Source: an uncultured Bacteroidales bacterium (GTDB taxonomy: Bacteria; Bacteroidota; Bacteroidia; Bacteroidales; UBA11471). Taken from it: DNA of 64,000 nt. Positions 41,305 to 47,838 of the stretch are shown here, piece by piece (the stretch's first letter is position 1; every line of letters starts with the position of its first letter). The notes below the pieces were generated by a model. It ran no database searches. It had not been told where the DNA came from and saw only the letters and a list, made by a program, of their open reading frames with translations. Where the stretch lies: assembly GCA_944325415.1 (NCBI GenBank), contig CALUZW010000012.1, forward strand, positions 1-64,000, read 5' to 3'. Position numbers and translations under genes: made by a program.

Positions 41305-42549
41305 ATGCGATATATACTCTCTTTTATATTACTTCTGGCGGTGCAGGCCGTGTGCGGTGTGCAGCCTTACCGTACCGAAATATTTAATCCGAACGTGCAT
41401 ACCTTGCAGGTGCGTCTCTCGGGCGACCCGCTGGCTCCTCCCGTGGCACTGCTCGGCAGCGACAACGGCATTGTCGTCTCGTTCGACATGCTCGAAGACA
41501 ATCCGCAATACCTCTATTACCGTGTGGTGCATTGCGATGCCGACTGGACTCCTTCACTGCTTTCCGAGGTGGAGTACATCGACGGTTTCAACGGGTTGTC
41601 GGTCGACGACTATGCACTCTCGTTCAACACCTATTGCAACTATGTGCATTATCGTATCGATTTGCCCAACGACGATATGCGCTTCCGTGTCTCGGGCAAT
41701 TATGCACTTCTGGTTTATCACGAGAACAACCCCGATTCTCTGTTGCTCACGGCCTGTTTTTCTCTCACCGAGAATCTGGTAGCCCTTTCGTGTGAGATAA
41801 CCACCCGTACCGATGTCGATTACAACAAGGCGCACCAGCAACTCTCTTTCAAGGTGATGTATCCCCAATACGAAATACGCAATCCGCGTGAGGAGATAAA
41901 GGCTGTTGTGTCAGCAAATGCCGACAATGAGTCGGGTGTGTGGCTGTCGCAACCGCTCTATGTGCGCAATCAGGAGGTGGAGTACGGGCATGTTCCGCAG
42001 CTGATATTCACGGCCGGTAACGAATACCGCCGTTTTGAGACGGTTTCGCGCCATTACAACACGATTGGGGTGGAGAGTATGCGTTACTTCGACCCCTATT
42101 ACCATGCCCTGTTGCGTCCCGACAGCCCGCGGGCAGGGGGAGCCTATCTTTACGACGAAACGCAGAAGGGTCGCTTTTTTATCCGCACCGACGAGAGCGA
42201 TGAGGCCGATACCGAGGCCGACTATTTTGTCGTGCATTTTACCCTGGCGACCGGGGCGCCTCTCGACGGCGAGGTCTATCTCGACGGTGAATTTACGCAC
42301 GGCCGTCGCGACGAGTCGACCCGGCTGACCTACAACCCCGCGACACGGGCCTATGAAAAGTCGCTCCTGCTCAAACAAGGGGCCTATAACTACCGCTATG
42401 TGCTGCAACGTCCCGGCCGTGCGGCCGATGCAGCTCCTATCGAGGGTAATTTCTACGAGACCCGCAACGAGTACCAGATACGCATCTACCACCGTCCGCA
42501 GGGGGCCCGCTATGACCGTCTGGTGGGTTATACCCGTTGTCGTATGTAG
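41305..42549 (+). CDS. Type IX secretion plug protein (DUF5103 family)
   Basis: The 414-aa secreted product begins with a signal peptide (about 1-19, MRYILSFILLLAVQAVCG). It matches the pattern of the DUF5103/T9SS plug family, the protein found closing the periplasmic side of the SprA barrel in Flavobacterium johnsoniae structures. Landmarks are YRTEIFNPNVHTLQVRLSG, LYYRVVHCDADWTPSLL and the conserved EYIDGFNG, then LVYHENNPDSLLLTACFSLTE. ATG 41305 is chosen because it starts the signal peptide; an in-frame upstream start overlaps folB. Its position 1.7 kb from sprA fits the role. Confidence 0.88.
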   Translation: MRYILSFILLLAVQAVCGVQPYRTEIFNPNVHTLQVRLSGDPLAPPVALLGSDNGIVVSFDMLEDNPQYLYYRVVHCDADWTPSLLSEVEYIDGFNGLSVDDYALSFNTYCNYVHYRIDLPNDDMRFRVSGNYALLVYHENNPDSLLLTACFSLTENLVALSCEITTRTDVDYNKAHQQLSFKVMYPQYEIRNPREEIKAVVSANADNESGVWLSQPLYVRNQEVEYGHVPQLIFTAGNEYRRFETVSRHYNTIGVESMRYFDPYYHALLRPDSPRAGGAYLYDETQKGRFFIRTDESDEADTEADYFVVHFTLATGAPLDGEVYLDGEFTHGRRDESTRLTYNPATRAYEKSLLLKQGAYNYRYVLQRPGRAADAAPIEGNFYETRNEYQIRIYHRPQGARYDRLVGYTRCRM

Positions 42550-42608
42550 CTTGCTGCCCCTGCCGTGCTTTTCCCTTCTTCTTCCTCGACTTCTTTTTCT
42601 CGCGTTTT

Positions 42609-43100
42609 TCAGAAAGGAAATTCGGGGCGTGTCCAGCCCCGCTCTTCATAGATGTCGGCGATGGGTATCTCCCACGTGCCGTGCGTAATCTGGCCTGATA
42701 AATCAAATCTTTTCCCTATGACACGTTTCATGTTGTCTGTCAGAGGAAAGGCTCCTATGTACAGGTGCGAAGGCGTGATGGCAATACCCTGTCGCACCCC
42801 CTTTTTTCGTTGGCAAAAAACCTCTCCCAGGAAAATGTTTGTTTCGTAAAACGTGGCTGCCTGAAATGCGTCGGCTTTTTGAAGCAGTTCCGACAGTTCA
42901 TTCTGGTAAGCCGTTTTAAGTTCCCATGCGGCAAAAATCCCCAGTGTGATGTTGCGATGGAGGTTGTCGATAACGACACCGTACCCGTTGGGTGCCCCTT
43001 GATAAAGCATGCCCGCATATTCTATGTGGCGGTCGATTTTCAAGAAGGAGACACAGTCTACATCATAATTTCCCATAAAGCTTGACGTCTTTTTAATCAT
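42609..43100 (-). CDS. Small hypothetical protein with one MORN-like motif
   Basis: The 163-aa product has no signal peptide and no recognised catalytic motif. Near residue 28 it contains YAGMLYQGAPNGYGVV, which fits a single MORN-repeat pattern (YxG-xxxx-G-x-x-xGxGxx). The central part is helical (ELSELLQKADAFQAATF), and the C-terminus ends in aromatic/proline residues (GWTRPEFPF). It has its own promoter box at 43213-43220. I do not recognise the family. Confidence 0.65.
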   Translation of the reverse strand: MIKKTSSFMGNYDVDCVSFLKIDRHIEYAGMLYQGAPNGYGVVIDNLHRNITLGIFAAWELKTAYQNELSELLQKADAFQAATFYETNIFLGEVFCQRKKGVRQGIAITPSHLYIGAFPLTDNMKRVIGKRFDLSGQITHGTWEIPIADIYEERGWTRPEFPF

Positions 43101-43212
43101 GCTATGAGCAGTATGCCATCTCTAAGGCCAAACTGCGGAAAAGCTCGTGTATAAGAAAGAGCGGCATCAAGAAGCAGGTCAAACAAAAAAATGCTCTCGG
43201 TAAATAATGAAG

Positions 43213-43220
43213 CAAAGATA
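43213..43220 (-). promoter_or_regulatory. -7 promoter box of the MORN-like protein gene
   Basis: The minus strand has a perfect TATCTTTG, giving a leader of about 105 nt before ATG 43100. The -33 region is only T-rich. Confidence 0.55.
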
Positions 43221-43460
43221 ATAAATTATATATAACTTTAAAAACAAAAAACTAAAATATTTTATAAAAAGAAAGAGGATGGTAGTCCGGGGCGGGAAGC
43301 TGTATGTCCGAGGCGGAGCTTCGGCCGGCGGCTTTGTGGGTTGTGCAGGGCAATGTGAGGGGAGTGGGGGTGAGCGGTGCAGAAAAATGTTTCTTGCGGG
43401 CGATGACGGCCGCAGCCCATGAGGGGCAAGCCGGTATGCCGGGAGCATATTGCATAAAAA
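43221..43460. other. Noncoding patch with a sharp composition change
   Basis: An AT-rich segment (about 43160-43270) switches abruptly to a GC-rich segment (about 43275-43450) just before the tRNA-Arg terminator. Short frames here, including one of 66 codons starting at 43304, run into the tRNA terminator and show no family. It may be a remnant of a lost gene or part of an unrecognised RNA. Confidence 0.4.
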
Positions 43461-43489
43461 AACCTCGCAAGCAAACAACTTGCGAGGTT
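43455..43489 (-). terminator. Rho-independent terminator of tRNA-Arg
   Basis: An 11-bp perfect stem (43461-43471 with 43479-43489) is followed on the minus strand by a run of six or more T, 13 bp past the tRNA 3' end. Confidence 0.88.
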
Positions 43490-43501
43490 CGTTATGATTT
43501 G

Positions 43502-43574
43502 TGACCCCGACAGGACTCAAACCTGTGACCTTCAGAACCGGAATCTGACGTTCTATTCACTAAACTACGGGGCC
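43502..43574 (-). tRNA. tRNA-Arg (anticodon CCG)
   Basis: The minus strand folds as a 73-nt tRNA with acceptor stem GGCCCCG/CGGGGTC and discriminator A, D arm with AGTGAATAGA, anticodon arm TCAGA-TTCCGGT-TCTGA giving anticodon CCG, and T arm ACAGG-TTTGAGT-CCTGT. CCA is not encoded. It has a consensus promoter and its own terminator. Confidence 0.94.
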
Positions 43575-43585
43575 TTTTCGGTTGG

Positions 43586-43617
43586 CAAAAGTAAGAATTA
43601 TTTGTAGCTTTGCCAAA
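43586..43617 (-). promoter_or_regulatory. Promoter of tRNA-Arg
   Basis: On the minus strand TTTG (43614-43617), a 20-bp spacer and TACTTTTG (43586-43593) match the consensus exactly and point at the tRNA 5' end at 43574. Confidence 0.85.
43605..43612 (+). promoter_or_regulatory. -7 promoter box of ung, overlapping the tRNA-Arg promoter
   Basis: A perfect TAGCTTTG on the plus strand lies 31 bp before ATG 43643, with GTTG (43581-43584) 20 bp upstream as a near -33 match. The box lies inside the spacer of the divergent tRNA-Arg promoter. Confidence 0.7.
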
Positions 43618-43642
43618 CGAAACGGTTTAAAACTTTAAAATA

Positions 43643-44305
43643 ATGAATGTTCGTATCGAAGAGAGTTGGCGCGAGAGGCTGCAACCCGAGTTTGATGCTC
43701 CTTATTTTGAGCAGCTTACCGATTTCGTGCGCCACGAGTACGCCACGACACGAGTCTATCCTCCCGGCCGGGAGATGTTTGCCGCCTTCGAGGCTTGTCC
43801 GTTTGAGCGGGTGAAGGTGGTAATTCTCGGTCAAGACCCCTATCACGAGCCGGGCCAGGCCCATGGCCTTTGTTTTTCGGTGAACGACGGTGTGCCGTTT
43901 CCTCCTTCGTTACAAAACATTTTCAAGGAAATTCACGACGACATAGGTACGCCTATACCCATGAGCGGCAATCTTACCCGTTGGGCCAACCAGGGAGTTT
44001 TGTTGCTCAATGCCACACTCACGGTGCGGGCTCATCAGGCCGGTTCGCATCAGAACCGGGGGTGGGAACGTTTTACCGATGCGGTGATACATCGCTTGGC
44101 CGAGGAGCGGGAGCATCTCGTCTTTATCCTGTGGGGGGCTTATGCCCAGCGCAAGGGAGAGTTTATCGACCGCGCGAAACATCTGGTGTTGCAATCGCCG
44201 CACCCGTCGCCGCTCTCGGCACACAGGGGATTCTTTGGCAATCACCATTTCAGTCGAACCAACGAGTATCTTATGGCTCATGGTATGGAGCCTATTTTAT
44301 GGTAA
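43643..44305 (+). CDS. ung: Uracil-DNA glycosylase
   Basis: Ung removes uracil from DNA to start base-excision repair. The 220-aa family 1 enzyme has the water-activating loop GQDPYHEPGQAHGL near residue 63, FPPSLQNIFKEI, the NTxLTV-type strand (LLLNATLTVRAHQAGSH), and the DNA-intercalating HPSPLSAHRGFFG loop near 187. Length is normal. It has its own promoter shared face-to-face with tRNA-Arg, and the C_GCAxxG_C_C gene follows immediately. Confidence 0.97.
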   Translation: MNVRIEESWRERLQPEFDAPYFEQLTDFVRHEYATTRVYPPGREMFAAFEACPFERVKVVILGQDPYHEPGQAHGLCFSVNDGVPFPPSLQNIFKEIHDDIGTPIPMSGNLTRWANQGVLLLNATLTVRAHQAGSHQNRGWERFTDAVIHRLAEEREHLVFILWGAYAQRKGEFIDRAKHLVLQSPHPSPLSAHRGFFGNHHFSRTNEYLMAHGMEPILW

Positions 44306-44313
44306 ATGCCTAT

Positions 44314-44787
44314 ATGGAAAAAATTGATGTAGAAGCTCGTGCCCGTAAAGCACGCGAATTGTTCATGAGCGGATACAACTGTTCCCAGTCGGTAATGCTG
44401 GCTTATGCCGACTTGTTCAGTGTTGACCCCGAAATGCTCTCAACGCTGGTGGCACCTCTTGGCGGTGGTATGGGCCGGTTGCGTGAGGTGTGCGGTGCGG
44501 TGAGTGCAGCCTTTATGCTCACCGGCCTGAAATATCCCAATCCACGCCCCAATGATAAAGAGTCGAAGACCCGTTCTTATGTGGCGGTGCAGGCGCTGGC
44601 CGAGCGGTTCCGTCGGGAGAATGGTTCTATTGTGTGTCGGGAGTTGCTGGGCTTGGGCAAAGGGCCAGATTCGCCGGTTCCTCTTGATCGTAACGAGGCT
44701 TATTACAAGCGTCGTCCCTGTCCTGTTTATATTGAGACAGCCGCCCGTTTTGTGGGCGAGATGCTCAATGGCGAAGACGAAGCATAG
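44314..44787 (+). CDS. C_GCAxxG_C_C family redox-type protein
   Basis: The 157-aa product carries the family's spaced cysteines: GYNCSQSV near residue 23, the GGGMGRLREVCGAVSAAFML block near 46, CRELLG near 105 and CPVYI near 132. These proteins are thought to bind metal or act in redox reactions, but their role is not settled. ATG 44314 starts in the usual place ahead of the first conserved helix; ATG 44299, overlapping the ung stop, is an alternative. It is probably co-transcribed with ung. Confidence 0.88.
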   Translation: MEKIDVEARARKARELFMSGYNCSQSVMLAYADLFSVDPEMLSTLVAPLGGGMGRLREVCGAVSAAFMLTGLKYPNPRPNDKESKTRSYVAVQALAERFRRENGSIVCRELLGLGKGPDSPVPLDRNEAYYKRRPCPVYIETAARFVGEMLNGEDEA

Positions 44788-44812
44788 TTTTTATTCCGGG
44801 ATTTTTTGAGAA

Positions 44813-44846
44813 AAGCGCCTGTGTCCGAAACCGGACACAGGCGCTT
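44813..44846. terminator. Bidirectional terminator between the redox-protein and DUF4890 genes
   Basis: A 15-bp perfect stem (44813-44827 with 44832-44846) with an AAAC loop lies between convergent genes. Confidence 0.8.
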
Positions 44847-44879
44847 GTTATGCGTTCTATTTGTGTTGCAGGAGAGCGT

Positions 44880-45443
44880 TTATTCCTTCTCGACGGGAAG
44901 TGGCTGTGCGGTACCGGGTTTTGTCGGAGCCGATTCGGGAGTGCGGCGACGTTCTGCCTCCTTCTTAGTCCTCTCCTCGGCAGCTATTTTCTGCCATTGT
45001 GCATACTTTTCTTTGCCTATAATTTTCTGAATTTTCTTTTCTCGAATCTCTGCCCTCTCTTTCAGTTCTTCGGGAGAAAGAGTGTCTCTCGTACCCTCGT
45101 GTTGAGGTCTGTCGGGGCGACTGCCTTGCGGCCCGAAACCTTCGGGTCTGGGGCGTTGACCTTGCGGCCGTTCACCCTGGGGGCGTTCGTCCCGCTGCCG
45201 TTGCGGACGCATGGCCTGCTGCTGATCTTGCGCTTCCTGTAAATTGATTTTGTAGAGTTTCTTACTCTGTTTCTTTGTCAGAGAAAGGGCCTCGCTCATT
45301 TTGTCGGTCTTGTTTTGCGCTATCATCTCGGGGGTGATACGCAGGCGTTGGACCTTTGCCCGGTTTTCGCGGGCTTCCTGCGACTGGGCCGATGCTCCGG
45401 CCATACTGGCTGCCAGAAGGCAGATGCATAGAATCTTTTTCAT
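44880..45443 (-). CDS. DUF4890-type secreted protein with Gln/Arg/Pro repeats
   Basis: The 187-aa product has a signal peptide (1-19, ending GASAQ) and two helical regions reminiscent of Spy/CpxP-like periplasmic chaperones (MIAQNKTDKMSEALSLTKKQSKKLYKINLQEA near 40-70; LSPEELKERAEIREKKIQKIIGKEKYAQWQKI near 122-155). They are separated by a low-complexity linker with repeated RPQGERPQGQRP-like units and followed by a Pro/Lys-rich tail. Such proteins are common in Bacteroidales and their function is unknown. Confidence 0.78.
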   Translation of the reverse strand: MKKILCICLLAASMAGASAQSQEARENRAKVQRLRITPEMIAQNKTDKMSEALSLTKKQSKKLYKINLQEAQDQQQAMRPQRQRDERPQGERPQGQRPRPEGFGPQGSRPDRPQHEGTRDTLSPEELKERAEIREKKIQKIIGKEKYAQWQKIAAEERTKKEAERRRTPESAPTKPGTAQPLPVEKE

Positions 45444-45530
45444 TGTCTTCTTTTTTTAGGGTTCTGCTGTTTAGACACCAGGCGGACGGGTGAGTTTAAA
45501 GCCGTTCGACGGAGAGCCGTTTTTTATCGA

Positions 45531-45568
45531 TAAAAAACGTCGCCCCACCGATATTCCGGCAGGGCGAC
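45531..45568 (-). terminator. Terminator of the RND/LpxA-like operon
   Basis: On the minus strand, 30 bp past the stop at 45598, a 7-bp GTCGCCC/GGGCGAC stem (45539-45545 with 45562-45568) is followed by GTTTTTTA. Confidence 0.75.
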
Positions 45569-45597
45569 AGATGAATTTTTATGATGGCGGCGACGGC

Positions 45598-46386
45598 CTA
45601 TAAACCCTCTTCTCCGTACGTGGCGATGATTCCCATTTTCGACTCTTCGATGAAGCGGAGTATGTAGTCTATCTCGGGAGTGGGCTTGCAGACGTCCTTG
45701 ATACGCAGCACTGCATTTTCGAGGCTGGTACCCGATGAATAGATTTGTCGGTAGGCCAAAGCTATATTTTCGACTGTGGCTTCTTCGAAGCCGTTACGTC
45801 GCATAACGAAAGCGTCAATGCCTTTGTAGGTAATGGGGTTATGTGCGGCAATGATATATGGCGGGATATCTTTGCTTGTGCGACAACCACTCTTGATGAG
45901 TGACCAACTGCCTACGCGGCAATTTTCCTTGATGATGACGCGTCCTGCCAAAATAGCTTTGCTGTGTATGTGGCAGTCGCCTGCGAGGTCACAGTCGATA
46001 CCGAGTATGCAGTCATCGTCGATGCGACAGTCATGTCCGATGCGGGTACCTTTGAGAAGATAATTGTTGTTTCCTATACGGGTCTCTCCTTGAACAGAAG
46101 TAGCACGGTTGATAACGACATATTCGCGTATGATGTTGTTGTCGCCGATGGTGAGCCGGGTGGCTTCGCCTTTGAAGCGGAAGTCCTGCGGTTCAGCACC
46201 GAGAATGGCACCTTGAAATACCCGGTTGTTTTTGCCCAAAGTCGTTCCTGCTAATACGCTGGCATAAGGTAATACCTCGCAGTTGTCGCCAATGACAACA
46301 TTTTTGTCGATATAGGCAAAGGGGTGTACTGTTACGTTATTCCCTATTTCAGCTTTGGGGTCGACGTATGCTAATGGACTTATCAT
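45598..46386 (-). CDS. Divergent LpxA-family acyltransferase
   Basis: The 262-aa left-handed beta-helix protein has the LpxA layout: ISPLAYVDPKAEIG, AILGAEPQDFRFKGEATRLTIGDNNIIREYVVINRAT, GHDCRID, and after about 185 the helical cap HNPITYKGIDAFVMRRNGF. LpxA adds a 3-hydroxyacyl chain to UDP-GlcNAc in lipid A synthesis. The catalytic-base position (E. coli His125) is retained in GHDC, but positions aligned with His122, His144 and His160 are Arg, Asp and Lys. It may be a paralogue with a changed role rather than the housekeeping LpxA. It begins 19 bp after the tolC-type gene of the RND operon. Confidence 0.75.
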   Translation of the reverse strand: MISPLAYVDPKAEIGNNVTVHPFAYIDKNVVIGDNCEVLPYASVLAGTTLGKNNRVFQGAILGAEPQDFRFKGEATRLTIGDNNIIREYVVINRATSVQGETRIGNNNYLLKGTRIGHDCRIDDDCILGIDCDLAGDCHIHSKAILAGRVIIKENCRVGSWSLIKSGCRTSKDIPPYIIAAHNPITYKGIDAFVMRRNGFEEATVENIALAYRQIYSSGTSLENAVLRIKDVCKPTPEIDYILRFIEESKMGIIATYGEEGL

Positions 46387-46405
46387 AGTGTTGCATTTTA
46401 AGGTT

Positions 46406-47821
46406 TTACTTGGAGGTTTCTTCTATCTCACGGCCACCGCCCAAAGCGTGGTACAGGCTGATGACGGCCACCATGCACTGGTAAGAGTCGGAGACTTCCG
46501 AGAGCTGGGCGCTCAGCAGCGACTGTTGGGCGGTCAATACTTCGAGATAGGTCGAGGTGCCCAGTTTCATGAGCGATTCGGTCGATTCTACGGCGCGTTG
46601 CAGGGCATCGATTTGTAACGACCGCTGCGAAAGAATGTCCTTGTTTGCCTGGTAGGCATAGAGGGCGTCGCTCACTTCTTGTCCGGCATTGAGAATGGTT
46701 TGCTGGAAGTTGATGGCAGCGATTTCCTGCTGAGCTTTTGCTGCTTTCAGGTTGGCGATGTTACTGCCTTGGTTGAATATGGGCTGTACCAGCGATGTGG
46801 CTGCCGAGAGAAGTATCTTGGCGGGGTTGACGGTTCCGTTCTGGTTGCTCAAACCTGCCGAACCTGAAATGACCAGGTTGGGGTAGAAGGCCGAGCGGGC
46901 TATGTTGGTCGTGTAGTAGGCTGCGGCGAGCGACATTTCGGCGGCTTGTACGTCGGGTCGGTTGGCAAGCATCTGTACCGGAACACCTACATGGAGGATT
47001 TCGGGCAAGGTCTGTTCGTCGAACGAGCCTCTTTTTATGGCCTGCGGAGCTTGGTAGAGCAGGGTCGAGAGGGTGTTCTCGGTCTCGCGTATCTGCTGTT
47101 GCAGGGCCGGTATCGAGGCTGCGATGGCGTAGCAGTTGGCTTCGCTTTGGGCCACAGCGGCTTCGTTGGTCATACCGGCGAGTTTCATGGCCTTCATGAT
47201 TTCAACGCTCTGTTGCCACGAGATGGCGGTTTCCTCGGTGATCGCCAGTTGCTTGTCGAGCATGAGCAGCGTGTAGTAGCCGTTGGCGATGGTGGCTATG
47301 AGTTGTGTGCGCACAGCTTGCTGGTAGGCTTTTCCCTGCATGAGAGCCGCCTTGGCATTGCGTTTGGAGTTGAGTACACGACCGAAGATGTCGATTTCCC
47401 AGCTGGCGCTTACGGGAGCGGTCCAGCTCCATGTGCTTCGACCTCCAAAATGCAGATTACCGTCGAAACTCGATACCGAGGCTTGCGGCGTAAGGTTTAT
47501 TGAGGGCAGGAAGGCCAGTTGCGAGGCGCGGAAGCTGGCCTGGGCCGCTTCGACTTGCAGCATGGCGGTCTTCAAGTCGCTGTTGTTTTCAAGACCCTGG
47601 CGTATGAGGTCTTGCAGTATGGGGTCGGTAAAGATGTCAGTCCAGGGCAGATCTCCTATGTTGAGGCTGTCGGCCGCGAGGGTATCGGTTACCGATACCG
47701 TGTCGCGGAACAGACCTTGTACGTCCACCTCGGGACGTTCGTATTTCTTGTATATGTGGCAGCTGTTGAGCGTGGTGGCCAGAACGAGGCTGCATATGGT
47801 AAATGAAAAGACATGTTTCAT
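46406..47821 (-). CDS. RND efflux outer-membrane lipoprotein (TolC/OprM family)
   Basis: The 471-aa outer-membrane channel of a tripartite pump has a lipobox LNSC near residue 20, so it is lipid-anchored like OprM/NodT proteins. Two repeated outer-membrane efflux domains follow (LPWTDIFTDPILQDLIRQGLENNSDLKTAMLQVEAAQ near 60-95; VPVQMLANRPDVQAAEMSLAAAYYTTNIARSAFYPNL near 280-315). It is third in an acrA-acrB-tolC order, 17 bp after the permease gene. Confidence 0.94.
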   Translation of the reverse strand: MKHVFSFTICSLVLATTLNSCHIYKKYERPEVDVQGLFRDTVSVTDTLAADSLNIGDLPWTDIFTDPILQDLIRQGLENNSDLKTAMLQVEAAQASFRASQLAFLPSINLTPQASVSSFDGNLHFGGRSTWSWTAPVSASWEIDIFGRVLNSKRNAKAALMQGKAYQQAVRTQLIATIANGYYTLLMLDKQLAITEETAISWQQSVEIMKAMKLAGMTNEAAVAQSEANCYAIAASIPALQQQIRETENTLSTLLYQAPQAIKRGSFDEQTLPEILHVGVPVQMLANRPDVQAAEMSLAAAYYTTNIARSAFYPNLVISGSAGLSNQNGTVNPAKILLSAATSLVQPIFNQGSNIANLKAAKAQQEIAAINFQQTILNAGQEVSDALYAYQANKDILSQRSLQIDALQRAVESTESLMKLGTSTYLEVLTAQQSLLSAQLSEVSDSYQCMVAVISLYHALGGGREIEETSK

Positions 47822-47838
47822 GCGTTCGGGTTTAAATG

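Noticed and set aside
43304-43504. A 66-codon plus-strand frame before tRNA-Arg
   Set aside because: It runs through the tRNA-Arg terminator and into the tRNA, and has no recognisable features.
43870-44313. Upstream extension of the C_GCAxxG_C_C gene frame into ung
   Set aside because: The extension is out of frame within ung and has no family similarity; the family domain starts near 44314.
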